The position numbers were made by a program, and so were the translations under genes. Shown piece by piece: positions 31,834-39,892 of a stretch of 64,000 nt of DNA. Origin of the DNA: Streptomyces sp. SJL17-4 (GTDB lineage Bacteria > Actinomycetota > Actinomycetes > Streptomycetales > Streptomycetaceae). Within the stretch, counting starts at the first letter, position 1; each line of letters begins with the position of its first letter. The DNA lies in the NCBI RefSeq assembly GCF_036826855.1, contig NZ_CP104578.1, positions 5,491,501 through 5,555,500 of the forward strand, in the 5' to 3' direction. The notes under the pieces were generated by a model. That model did no database searches, was not told where the DNA came from, and worked only from the letters and a program-made list of their open reading frames with translations.

Positions 31834-33651
31834 CTACTCGACCGTGACGGACTTGGCCAGGTTGCGCGGCTTGTCGATGTCGCGGCCCATGGCGAGCGCC
31901 GTGTGGTAGGCGAGGAGCTGGAGCGGGATGCCCATCAGGATCGGGTCCAGCTCGTCCTCGTTCTTCGGCACGACGATGGTGTGGTCGGCCTTCGCCTGCT
32001 CCTGGTGAGCGACCGCGAGGATGCGGCCGCTGCGGGCCTTGATCTCCTCCAGGGCGGCGCGGTTCTTCTCGAGCAGGTCGTCGTCGGGGACGATCGCGAC
32101 CGTCGGCAGGGCGGGCTCGATGAGGGCGAGCGGGCCGTGCTTCAGCTCGGAGGCCGGGTACGCCTCGGCGTGGATGTAGGAGATCTCCTTCAGCTTGAGG
32201 GAGGCCTCCAGGGCGACGGGGTAGCCACGGACGCGGCCGATGAACATCATCGACTGGGCGCCGGCGTACTCCGCGGCGATCTTCTTGATCTCGTCCTCGG
32301 TCTCCAGGATCTCCTGGATCTGCGCGGGCAGCTTGCGCAGGCCCTCGATGATCCGCTTGCCGTCGGTGACGGACAGGTCGCGGATGCGGCCCAGGTGCAG
32401 GGCGAGCAGCGCGAAGGCGGTGACCGTGTTGGTGAAGCACTTGGTGGAGACGACGCAGACCTCGGGGCCGGCGTGCACGTACACGCCGCCGTCGGCCTCG
32501 CGGGCGATGGCGGAGCCGACCACGTTGACCACGCCGAGGACGCGGGCGCCCTTGCGCTTCAGCTCCTGGACGGCGGCGAGCACGTCGTAGGTCTCACCGG
32601 ACTGGGAGACGGCGATGTAGAGGGTGTCGGGGTCCACGACCGGGTTGCGGTAGCGGAACTCCGAGGCCGGCTCGGCGTCGGCGGGGATGCGGGCCATGGA
32701 CTCGATGAGCCCGGCGCCGATGAGGCCGGCGTGGTACGAGGTGCCGCAGCCGAGGATCTTGATCCGGCGGATGGTGCGGGCCTCGCGCGGGTCCAGGTTC
32801 AGGCCGCCGAGGTGCACGGTGGAGAAGCGGTCGTCGATCCGGCCGCGCAGCACGCGGTCGACCGCGTCGGGCTGCTCGGAGATCTCCTTGTGCATGAACG
32901 TGTCGTGACCGCCCATGTCGTACGAGGCGGCCTCCCACTCCACGGTCTCCGGGGTGGCGGTGGTGGACGCGCCCGAGGTCGTGTACGTGCGGAAGTCGTC
33001 GGCCTTGAGGGTGGCCATCTCGCCGTCGTCGAGGGTGACGACCTGGCGGGTGTGGGCGATCAGGGCGGCGACGTCGGAGGCGACGAGCATCTCCTTCTCG
33101 CCGATGCCGAGGATGACCGGGGAGCCGTTGCGGGCCACGACGATGCGGTCGTTGAAGTCGGCGTGCATCACGGCGATGCCGTAGGTGCCCTCGATGACCT
33201 TGAGCGCCTCGCGGACCTTCTCCTCGAGGGTGGTGGCCTGGGAGCGGGCGATGAGGTGGGTGATGACCTCGGTGTCCGTCTCGGAGGCGAAGACGACGCC
33301 GTCGGCCTCCAGCTTGGCGCGGAGCTCCTGGGCGTTGTCGACGATGCCGTTGTGGACGACCGCGACCTTGTTCTCGGGGTCCAGGTGCGGGTGCGAGTTG
33401 ATGTCGCTCGGCGCGCCGTGGGTGGCCCAGCGGGTGTGGGCGATGCCGGTGGTACCGGTGAAGCGCTTGGGGACACGGGCCTCCAGGTCACGGACGCGAC
33501 CCTTGGCCTTCACCATCTTGAGGCCGGAGGCCTTCGGGCTGGTGACGACCATGCCGGCCGAGTCGTATCCCCGGTACTCCAGACGCGCCAGGCCCTCAAG
33601 GAGCAGCGGGGCGACGTCGCGCTTTCCGATGTAACCGACAATTCCGCACAT
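31834..33651 (-). CDS. glmS: Glucosamine-6-phosphate synthase (isomerizing)
   Basis: This 605-residue enzyme begins MCGIVGYIG, with Cys2 as the glutaminase nucleophile. The N-terminal glutamine amidotransferase domain runs to about residue 220 (TRWATHGAPS, HNGIVDN). Two SIS isomerase domains follow (CGTSYHAGL; SQSGETYDVL; and HGPLALIE near the C-terminus). It converts fructose-6-phosphate and glutamine into glucosamine-6-phosphate for peptidoglycan precursors. The position beside a hexosaminidase joins amino-sugar synthesis and salvage. Confidence 0.96.
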   Translation of the reverse strand: MCGIVGYIGKRDVAPLLLEGLARLEYRGYDSAGMVVTSPKASGLKMVKAKGRVRDLEARVPKRFTGTTGIAHTRWATHGAPSDINSHPHLDPENKVAVVHNGIVDNAQELRAKLEADGVVFASETDTEVITHLIARSQATTLEEKVREALKVIEGTYGIAVMHADFNDRIVVARNGSPVILGIGEKEMLVASDVAALIAHTRQVVTLDDGEMATLKADDFRTYTTSGASTTATPETVEWEAASYDMGGHDTFMHKEISEQPDAVDRVLRGRIDDRFSTVHLGGLNLDPREARTIRRIKILGCGTSYHAGLIGAGLIESMARIPADAEPASEFRYRNPVVDPDTLYIAVSQSGETYDVLAAVQELKRKGARVLGVVNVVGSAIAREADGGVYVHAGPEVCVVSTKCFTNTVTAFALLALHLGRIRDLSVTDGKRIIEGLRKLPAQIQEILETEDEIKKIAAEYAGAQSMMFIGRVRGYPVALEASLKLKEISYIHAEAYPASELKHGPLALIEPALPTVAIVPDDDLLEKNRAALEEIKARSGRILAVAHQEQAKADHTIVVPKNEDELDPILMGIPLQLLAYHTALAMGRDIDKPRNLAKSVTVE

Positions 33652-33722
33652 AAAGGTGAAACCCCTCCAGGTTGGTGAGCGTGCTCGCCGTGCTCGTTCG
33701 CGATCCGGTCGTGCCGGCCGTG

Positions 33723-34022
33723 TCAGCCGTAGACGATGCGGCGCAGCTGCCGGAGCGAGAGCTCCGGTGGCGCCACGGCCCGGTGTGGCAGTTCCGCCGA
33801 GATCCGTTCGAAGATCTCGGTGTTCACCGCCCCGCCGGACTGCAGTTCGCGGTGGCGGCGGCGGACGAACTCCTCGGTCGTCTCGTCGAAGTACGCCAGC
33901 ACATCGAGTACCACCCGGGCGGCCTCACCGCGCTGGAGCGCGGTGCTGCGGACCAGATGGTCGATGAGGTCGTCGTGCGACGGGCGGCGTTCGAGCACCC
34001 GTGAATACTGAGGGGTACCCAT
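33723..34022 (-). CDS. Conserved small protein, 99 aa
   Basis: This is a helical, charged protein (DLIDHLVRSTALQRGEAARV and LDVLAYFDETTEEFVRRRH) with no recognised motif. It lies 71 bases beyond the glmS start on the same strand, so the two may be cotranscribed. ATG at 34022 is chosen because the preceding 36 bases contain a perfect 20-bp palindrome that should be regulatory rather than coding. The ribosome binding site is weak. Function unknown. Confidence 0.65.
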   Translation of the reverse strand: MGTPQYSRVLERRPSHDDLIDHLVRSTALQRGEAARVVLDVLAYFDETTEEFVRRRHRELQSGGAVNTEIFERISAELPHRAVAPPELSLRQLRRIVYG

Positions 34023-34038
34023 CGGCTTTCGCAAGAAT

Positions 34039-34058
34039 CCTGCCCGATATCGGGCAGG
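34039..34058. promoter_or_regulatory. Perfect 20-bp palindrome
   Basis: CCTGCCCGATATCGGGCAGG lies 17-36 bases upstream of the 99-residue protein start. A second half-site (TTGCCCGAT) lies at 34102-34110. It is a probable operator for an unidentified regulator. Confidence 0.65.
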
Positions 34059-34088
34059 TGGTCCATGATCCCCCCTCGTTTCGGGGAG

Positions 34089-34104
34089 ATTGGTCCAGAC
34101 CTTG
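34089..34104. promoter_or_regulatory. DasR-responsive element-like site
   Basis: The core TGGTCCAGACCT at 34091-34102 matches ten of twelve bases of the dre core TGGTCTAGACCA bound by DasR, the GlcNAc-6-phosphate-sensing repressor (established knowledge). It is 87 bases upstream of the hexosaminidase start. Confidence 0.65.
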
Positions 34105-34190
34105 CCCGATGGGAGTCCCGGCGGTACGCATGGGGACGGTTCGGATATAAAACTCGACAGACGTGTCCAACGCCCGAAGGGGACCAGCCT

Positions 34191-35825
34191 GTGACACCGC
34201 GCCGAAGCATTCCGCGCCTGATCGGATCCCTGCTCCTGGTCGCCGCCGCCGGTGTCGGCTGCGGCGAAGCCACCGCCGACGGCGGGACGGACGGCAAGAG
34301 CGGCGGTTCCGCCGTCGAGCCGGAGGTCCGCCCGCTCGGCCGCATCGTGCCCGTACCCGCCTCCGTCACCCCCGAGGGCGAGCCCTACGCCCTCACCCGG
34401 ACCACCCGCATCGGCGTGGACGGCGCGAACCGCGAGACCCGGGAGCTCGGCCGCTACCTCGCCGGACTGCTCCGCCCCGCCACCGGTTTCCCGCTGCCCG
34501 TCGTCGACGAGCACGCCGCCCGCGGCGGCATCCGGCTCCGCCTCAGCCCCGGCGACACCGCCCTCGGCGCCGAGGGCTACCGGCTCCGCTCGGCACCCGA
34601 CGGCGTCACCCTCACCGCCCGTGAACCCGCCGGGCTCTTCCGGGGCGTCCAGACCCTGCGCCAGCAGCTGCCCTCCGCCGTCGAGCGCAAGAGCGTCCAG
34701 AACGGGCCCTGGAAGATCGCCGGCGGCACCATCACCGACACCCCCCGGTACGCCTACCGGGGCGCCATGCTCGACGTATCCCGGCACTTCTTCACCGTCG
34801 CCGAGGTGAAGCGGTACATCGACCAGCTCGCGCTCTACAAGGTCAACACCCTCCATCTGCACCTCTCCGACGACCAGGGCTGGCGCATCGCCGTCGACTC
34901 CTGGCCCCGGCTCACCACCCACGGCGGCTCCACCGAGGTCGGCGGCGGCCCCGGCGGCTTCTACACCAAGGCGCAGTACCAGGAGATCGTCCGGTACGCC
35001 GCCTCCCGCTACCAGGAGGTGATCCCCGAGATCGACCTCCCCGGCCACACCAACGCCGCCCTCGCCTCCTACGCCGAGCTCAACTGCGACGGCGTCGCCC
35101 CCGAGCTCTACACCGGCGTCAAGGTCGGCTTCAGCTCCCTGTGCGTGCCGAAGCCCGTCACGTACGACTTCGTCGACGACGTGATCCGCGAGATCGCCGC
35201 GCTCACCCCCGGCCGGTACATCCACATCGGCGGTGACGAGGCGCACTCGACCAGCCACGCGGACTACGTGACCTTCATGGACAAGGTGCAGCCGGTCGTC
35301 GCGAAGTACGGCAAGAAGGTCGTCGGCTGGCACCAGCTGACCGGTACGACCCCGGCGGACGGCGCCCTCGTCCAGTACTGGGGCCTCGACCGCACCCCCA
35401 CGGAGGAGAAGGAACGGGTCGCGGCCGCCGCACGGAAGGGCACCGGTCTGATCCTCTCCCCGGCCGACCGCACGTACCTCGACATGAAGTACACGAAGGA
35501 CACCAAGCTCGGCCTCGCCTGGGCGGGCTACGTGGAGGTCCGCAAGTCCTACGACTGGAACCCGGCCACCTACCTCGCCGGCGCCCCGGAGGACACCGTC
35601 CGGGGCATCGAGGCCCCGCTGTGGACGGAGACCCTGGCCACCACGGACGACCTGGACGTCATGGCCTTCCCGCGCCTGCCGGGCCTGGCGGAACTGGGCT
35701 GGTCACCGGCGGCGACCCACGACTGGGACACGTACAAGGTCCGCCTCGCGGAACAGGCCCCGCGCTTCGACGCCCTGGGCATCGGCTACTACCGCTCGCC
35801 GGAGGTGCCCTGGCCCGCGGAGTAG
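34191..35825 (+). CDS. GH20 beta-N-acetylhexosaminidase lipoprotein
   Basis: This 544-residue protein has a lipoprotein signal (lipobox GVGC near residue 24), then a GH20b N-terminal domain and the catalytic barrel. The substrate-assisted Asp-Glu pair is D349-E350 in HIGGDEAHS. The binding segments LHLHLSDDQGWRI and VIPEIDLPGHTNAAL are intact. It releases GlcNAc from chitin oligomers or peptidoglycan fragments on the cell surface. The GTG start has AAGGGG eight bases upstream. A dre-like site suggests DasR control, fitting the glmS neighbour. Confidence 0.94.
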   Translation: MTPRRSIPRLIGSLLLVAAAGVGCGEATADGGTDGKSGGSAVEPEVRPLGRIVPVPASVTPEGEPYALTRTTRIGVDGANRETRELGRYLAGLLRPATGFPLPVVDEHAARGGIRLRLSPGDTALGAEGYRLRSAPDGVTLTAREPAGLFRGVQTLRQQLPSAVERKSVQNGPWKIAGGTITDTPRYAYRGAMLDVSRHFFTVAEVKRYIDQLALYKVNTLHLHLSDDQGWRIAVDSWPRLTTHGGSTEVGGGPGGFYTKAQYQEIVRYAASRYQEVIPEIDLPGHTNAALASYAELNCDGVAPELYTGVKVGFSSLCVPKPVTYDFVDDVIREIAALTPGRYIHIGGDEAHSTSHADYVTFMDKVQPVVAKYGKKVVGWHQLTGTTPADGALVQYWGLDRTPTEEKERVAAAARKGTGLILSPADRTYLDMKYTKDTKLGLAWAGYVEVRKSYDWNPATYLAGAPEDTVRGIEAPLWTETLATTDDLDVMAFPRLPGLAELGWSPAATHDWDTYKVRLAEQAPRFDALGIGYYRSPEVPWPAE

Positions 35826-35829
35826 CGGA

Positions 35830-36297
35830 TCAATGGACCTGGGGCGCGGCCGCGACGACGAAGGCGTTGAGGGCGCGCTGCAGGTCCTGCTCACGGTCGG
35901 CCAGTTCGGCTCCGTCGGACGCCGTGCGCAGGGGAGCGACGGCGTCGAAGGCCGAGACGGCGAGCGCCACGAGCGTGGCGTCCTCGGCGAGGAGCCGGAC
36001 TCGGAACTGTGCGTCCTCCGCCGCGGCGCCCAGCCGGTCGCACTCGGCGAAAGCCTGCCGCGCCTCGGGCCCGTCGGGAGCCTCCCGCAGCCGGAACCAG
36101 AGGGCGACGGTGGCCTGCTTGAGCGCCGTGACGGCTCCGGCGTAGGCGGCGTACGTCACCAGCCGCTCCTGGCGCAGCTGCTGGGAACGGCTGAAGGCCT
36201 CCGCCCGCGCGCTCGTACGGCGTTGCACGGCGAAGGTCATGACGGAACCCGCCAGGGTTCCCGCGACGGCGACCAGACTGGCCAGCACGGCCTCCAT
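35830..36297 (-). CDS. Membrane-anchored hypothetical protein, 155 aa
   Basis: One N-terminal membrane segment (EAVLASLVAVAGTLAGSVMTFAV) is followed by a long charged coiled-coil-like region (RTSARAEAFSRSQQLRQERL) and further helices. The stop lies four bases from the converging hexosaminidase stop. ATG at 36297 has GGAGG four bases upstream. Function unknown. Confidence 0.65.
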   Translation of the reverse strand: MEAVLASLVAVAGTLAGSVMTFAVQRRTSARAEAFSRSQQLRQERLVTYAAYAGAVTALKQATVALWFRLREAPDGPEARQAFAECDRLGAAAEDAQFRVRLLAEDATLVALAVSAFDAVAPLRTASDGAELADREQDLQRALNAFVVAAAPQVH

Positions 36298-36357
36298 GCC
36301 CGCCTCCCACCACACGGGCGCGCGTCCGCACAGCCCGTTCGGTGTTCCGCCGGTGGG

Positions 36358-36660
36358 TCAGAAGGCGCCGTTGAGGCCCCACCACTCGCCGTCGGTCCGG
36401 TCGCCGGCCGCGAAGCCGCCGGTGCCGAGGCCGCGGTAGCCGACCAGCCATCCCGGGTGTCCCCGGAAGCCGTCGATGACGTAATCGCCGTTGGTGACGG
36501 TCGAGAGATCGGGGCGGCCGTCGCCGGTGGTGTCACCGACCGCGAGGAAGGTGTCCATCGCGTTCCAGCCGCCGGAGCCGATCAGCTTGCGGGCGCCGAC
36601 GCCACCGGAGGTGGTGCCGGGGTAGAACCAGAGCAATGTGATCCCCTTTCGCCGGGTGAG
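36358..36660 (-). pseudogene. FG-GAP/VCBS repeat fragment
   Basis: About 90 C-terminal residues of an FG-GAP protein are visible (LWFYPGTTSGGVGARKLIG; then LAVGDTTGDGRPDL). The upstream repeats and any signal peptide are missing. The coding signal stops at about 36,650, where the frame changes into a different protein. The GGWN-containing repeat is the same type as in the intact secreted protein at 53.4-55.6 kb. Confidence 0.6.
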
Positions 36661-37155
36661 ACTCACTGGCGGGCGAATGGTTGTACGGGCGGGGCCAGTG
36701 GCCTCCGAGGCCGGGGAGGCACGTGCCGTCCATCGTGCGGCCGGCGACCTCGGCGGTGGTCCGGTTCTGCTCGTCGATCAGGGCGTTGACGCAGACCTTG
36801 CCCTCGCCGCCGCCGAGCTCGATGTAGGGGCCGCGTTCCCGGTACTCGATCCTGTGCGCCTCCAGGCCGAGGGCGGCGGCCGCCGCCCGGACCTCCGCCT
36901 CACCGGCCGACGTGCCCGCGAGACCCCGCAGGGCCCGGGCGAGGGCCTCCGCCTCGCCCTGCGCCCCGGCACGCTGCTCCTCGGTGATCGCCATCTGGCG
37001 CCGGTAGCCGTGGTTCTCCGCGTACTTCTGGGCGGGATCCTGCGAGATGCACGGCGTCTGCGTTTCGAGCGGCGGCTCGTTGGGCGCCGGGCAGTACCGC
37101 ATGCCCTCGCGGGAGGCCGTGGCGCGCGGGACCGAGCCGTAGCCCGGCCTCGGCT
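36650..37155 (-). pseudogene. Fragment of an unknown protein
   Basis: Good coding sequence without a clean start or end. The readable part includes EGMRYCPAPNEPPLETQTP, then AITEEQRAGAQGEAEALARA and RGPYIELGGGEGKVCVNAL. The in-frame continuation to 36533 becomes Arg/His-rich nonsense at the junction with the FG-GAP fragment, and the upstream side joins a DUF397 fragment. ATG at 37102 is possible but leaves the earlier coding segment out. The family is not recognised. Confidence 0.5.
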
Positions 37156-37157
37156 GT

Positions 37158-37272
37158 TCAGACGGCGCCGGGTCGGCCGTCCTTGACGCCGGCCACGAAG
37201 GTGGTGAAGGCGGTGGCGGGGAGGTCGAGGACGGGGCCGGCGGGGCGCTTGGAGTCACGGACGGGGACGAAC
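37158..37272 (-). pseudogene. DUF397 C-terminal fragment
   Basis: The residues VPVRDSKRPAGPVLDLP followed by FTTFVAGVKDG are the typical C-terminal half of DUF397 proteins. The N-terminal half with its Cys-Val-Glu-Val core is missing, because coding signal switches to the opposite strand at about 37,272. Confidence 0.65.
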
Positions 37273-37440
37273 CGGCCGCGAGCAACACCGCGTGCGACGG
37301 CGCCGACCGGGGCATCGGCGGCCTGCTGGAGGGCTCCCAGGTCAAGCCCCATGGTGGGACCGGACTCCCCTGGTACGCCCACCCCGACGAGCGGGGCCGT
37401 GACCTCCAGGCCGCGCACGTGACGGACGAGGTCAAGCAGG
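37273..37440 (+). pseudogene. Orphan coding fragment on plus strand
   Basis: One frame reads like protein (ACDGADRGIGGLLEGSQV, then GLPWYAHPDERGRDLQAAHV and TDEVKQVLNRRG) but has no start codon of its own and ends in low-quality sequence. It abuts the DUF397 fragment and the duplicated terminator. The parent is unknown. Confidence 0.4.
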
Positions 37441-37477
37441 TCCTCAACCGCCGAGGCGCCCGACGGCGACGTGACGC

Positions 37478-37512
37478 GAGCCCCGGCGGAGGACCGTACT
37501 CCGCCGGGGCTC
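37478..37512. terminator. Duplicated terminator, copy A
   Basis: A perfect 14-bp stem (37478-37491 with 37499-37512, loop GACCGTA) lies 42 bases after the stop of the 154-residue secreted protein. It is 36/37 identical to the desD terminator at 39896-39932. Confidence 0.85.
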
Positions 37513-37553
37513 ACGCCGATATCAGGATTCGTGCCGCTTCGACGGGTCCGGGC

Positions 37554-38018
37554 TCAGACCTTCGGTGAGATGCCGAGGTTCACACCGTTGGCGTTCCCTA
37601 CCGAGTCCACCGCGCCGCTCTGGGAGAGAGTTTTCCCGAAGCACACCGACCACGAGTTCGCCCCGACCCCGGAGGACGAACACAGCCAGGCGCCCAGCTT
37701 GCCGGACGAGCTGTACAGGTCCATCGCCGCCTGGACGGAGTAGAGGCTGGACCGGTTGTTGCGGACGATCACCGCCGCCTGTACGGAGCCCCCTCCCTGC
37801 GACCTGATCGCGCAGACCTGCGCGCCCACGTTGGTGGCGATCGTCTTGGTGCCGGCGCAGTGCCACGTACTGGAGCTGGAGGTGATCGGGTTCGTGTTGC
37901 CGTAGGCGCGCCAGCTGCCGCTGTCGGCGGCCGCGGCGGGGCCGGCGGTCGACAGACTCAGCCCGAGAGCAGCGGTGATGATGGCTATCGATCCTGCGGC
38001 CATCCGTGCAACTCGCAT
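37554..38018 (-). CDS. Small secreted protein, 154 aa
   Basis: The signal peptide covers residues 1-32 (MAAGSIAIITAALGLSLSTAG core, AAAAD cleavage region). The mature part of about 122 residues holds four cysteines (WHCAGT, QVCAIR, WLCSSS, SVCFGK), which suggests two disulfides, and Ser/Gly-rich strands. No family is recognised. ATG at 38018 has GGAAGG eight bases upstream. A 19-bp element shared with the I36-like gene lies 96 bases upstream. It is part of an accessory islet. Confidence 0.72.
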   Translation of the reverse strand: MRVARMAAGSIAIITAALGLSLSTAGPAAAADSGSWRAYGNTNPITSSSSTWHCAGTKTIATNVGAQVCAIRSQGGGSVQAAVIVRNNRSSLYSVQAAMDLYSSSGKLGAWLCSSSGVGANSWSVCFGKTLSQSGAVDSVGNANGVNLGISPKV

Positions 38019-38114
38019 GTGATTGCCTTCCGGTTCTTTTCTGGAGACCCTCGCAGTCACCAGGCGGCCTGAGCATCCCTCGGCGCGGGCAGAGCCGGCC
38101 AGGGTGTTCATCCG

Positions 38115-38133
38115 TGCCTGAAAAGCCCAGGCC
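38115..38133. promoter_or_regulatory. 19-bp element, copy 1
   Basis: TGCCTGAAAAGCCCAGGCC, itself a dyad with arms GCCTG and CAGGC. It is an exact inverted copy of 39174-39192. Read toward the 154-residue secreted gene it ends 96 bases before the start. Confidence 0.7.
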
Positions 38134-38165
38134 GCCAAGGAGGAATCAGCTGCTCCGGAGCGGGA

Positions 38166-39158
38166 TCAGGTCGTCGGGGTGTTGGCGCGCAGAAGGGCGG
38201 CTCCGAGTGGTGTGAGCGTGTGCAGCACCGATGTGGCGTTGCGGTGGGTGGTGAGGAGGCCGGTGCGGCGCAGGGCGGCGGCGTGCTGGCTCGCGGACGA
38301 CGCGGAGACCCCTGCCGCACGGGCGAGTTCGCCCGTGGTGGCGCCCGACGTGACGGCACGTAGGACACAGGCCCGGGTGCGGCCGAGCAGAGCGGCCAGG
38401 GGCGCTCCGGAGCCGAGGCCCTCCGGAAGCGCGGAGGGGCGGGGCTCCTGGCTGAGCGGGTAGAGCAGCACGGGATCGAGTGTCGTGCTGTGGAAGGTCA
38501 CCGGGGTTCCCCAGCAGAAGTAGGACGGGATCAGGAGGAGCCCCCGGCCGCCGAGGTGCAGGTCACGCTCCTTGGGATAGTTCGCCGACAGGACCGGCCG
38601 GCGCCATCGCAGTGCCGGCCCCAGGCTCTGCAGGATGCCTTCGGCTCCGCTGCTGAGGACGGCGCGGGCCTGTGTGGCGCGTTCGGCGTCGAGGCGCGCC
38701 TGCATGCGGTCGTCGTAGGGAGCGATGGCGATGTCGTGGTAGGTGCGCAGGGCCCGGACCAGCTCTTCGCGGAAGTCCGGCTCGGCGAGACGGGGAGCCC
38801 AGTCGGGAGCGCCACTGGTCCGGTCGAGGAGGCTCACCTCGTGCAGCACCCGGCGCGTGGGGGTGCTCAGGACGGCTTCGAGTCCCGATTCGAGTCCCTC
38901 GGCGGCTTCGACAGGAGTGAGGAAGTCGGGGAAGTAGGCGGCACGCGGGACCAGGGGTAAGAGGAACGTGCTCAAGGTGCGACCGAACCCCTTGGCGTGC
39001 AGCCGGGTACGGGTGGTGCGGAACCAGTCGGCGTGGGCCCAGCGCCCCTGCCTGGTCTGGAAGCGGTGCAGGCTCATGCAGATCTCCCACAACGGATCGG
39101 GCGCGGTGCCCATCCGTGTGCGCGTCAGGTCGGCGTCGGTGAAGTGGATGCGGAGCAT
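38166..39158 (-). CDS. ArsR-type HTH regulator with TTA codon
   Basis: The protein has 330 residues. The C-terminal winged helix-turn-helix (residues about 255-325; GATTGELARAAGVSASSASQ, then LRRTGLLTTHRNATSV) is of the ArsR type. The N-terminal 240 residues form a helical domain seen in longer actinobacterial ArsR-like regulators, with PYDDRMQARLDAERATQARAV. GGGGGAA lies just before the ATG. A TTA Leu codon at 38958-38960 (residue 67) makes translation bldA-dependent. It is flanked by the two 19-bp elements and probably controls both secreted-protein genes. Confidence 0.82.
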   Translation of the reverse strand: MLRIHFTDADLTRTRMGTAPDPLWEICMSLHRFQTRQGRWAHADWFRTTRTRLHAKGFGRTLSTFLLPLVPRAAYFPDFLTPVEAAEGLESGLEAVLSTPTRRVLHEVSLLDRTSGAPDWAPRLAEPDFREELVRALRTYHDIAIAPYDDRMQARLDAERATQARAVLSSGAEGILQSLGPALRWRRPVLSANYPKERDLHLGGRGLLLIPSYFCWGTPVTFHSTTLDPVLLYPLSQEPRPSALPEGLGSGAPLAALLGRTRACVLRAVTSGATTGELARAAGVSASSASQHAAALRRTGLLTTHRNATSVLHTLTPLGAALLRANTPTT

Positions 39159-39173
39159 TCAGTTCCCCCTTAT

Positions 39174-39192
39174 GGCCTGGGCTTTTCAGGCA
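39174..39192. promoter_or_regulatory. 19-bp element, copy 2
   Basis: GGCCTGGGCTTTTCAGGCA, the inverted copy of 38115-38133. It lies between the divergent ArsR-type regulator (16 bases upstream of its ATG) and the I36-like gene (108 bases upstream of its GTG). Confidence 0.7.
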
Positions 39193-39299
39193 GAGTCACA
39201 AGCTCTGGTTCACCATGCTCGCGTCAGGGACCCTCGGGTTCAACGCGGCGCGAGGAGCGCCGACGTGCCTGTCCGTGCACTCCCACGAAGGGAACCACC

Positions 39300-39791
39300 G
39301 TGGCTCTACGGTCCGTCATCACAGCCTTCGCGACAACAGCCCTCCTGGGCGCCGCCCTCGCGGTCACCCCGACCGCGCAGGCGGCTCAGGAAGCGCCCGC
39401 GGCCCCCGCGCCGGCGCAGGCCGTCGCGGTGTCCCTGGGCGCGGGTGAGGCCATCGGCTTCAGCGTGCCGCCCGGCGAGGTCGGCACCCAGGCGTACTCC
39501 GACTGCACGAGCGGCTACATCTGCTTCTTCTCCGGCACGAGCGGCTCGGGCTCGAAGTGCCAGTGGAGCTCGTCCCTCGTCCCGCGGGCGCGCGAGCAGT
39601 GCTCGTGGATGAACAACGGCTCGCCCGCCAAGTCCGTCTACAACCGCACGAGTTACCGCTACCACTACTACAAGGCCTTCGACTACAAGGACCGCATCGG
39701 CAGCACGCTCTCGGGAGGCCAGGGCAACCTCGCCGGCACGTACAACATCGGCTCCCTGTGCCGCCACAACGCGAGCGGCTGCCCCGAGTAG
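39300..39791 (+). CDS. Secreted peptidase-inhibitor-I36-like protein
   Basis: This 163-residue secreted protein has a signal peptide at residues 1-29 (ending TAQAAQ). A Pro/Ala stretch follows, then a Cys-containing domain (SDCTSGYICFFSGTSGSGSK with C-Q-W after it, WMNNGSPAKSVYNRTSY, and a final CRHNASGC). The pattern resembles I36 (SMI-type) metalloproteinase inhibitors and related beta/gamma-crystallin-like proteins. AAGGGA precedes GTG at 39300. It shares the 19-bp upstream element with the other secreted protein of the islet. The inhibitory target is unknown. Confidence 0.72.
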   Translation: MALRSVITAFATTALLGAALAVTPTAQAAQEAPAAPAPAQAVAVSLGAGEAIGFSVPPGEVGTQAYSDCTSGYICFFSGTSGSGSKCQWSSSLVPRAREQCSWMNNGSPAKSVYNRTSYRYHYYKAFDYKDRIGSTLSGGQGNLAGTYNIGSLCRHNASGCPE

Positions 39792-39892
39792 ACCGGAGCG
39801 GCCGGGGCATGGACTCCGCGGCCAGGAGCCGGACTTGGAACCCGCGGCCCCGTACCCGCACAGTCCGCGCATGGTAGGGCCCCTGAGGAAGA

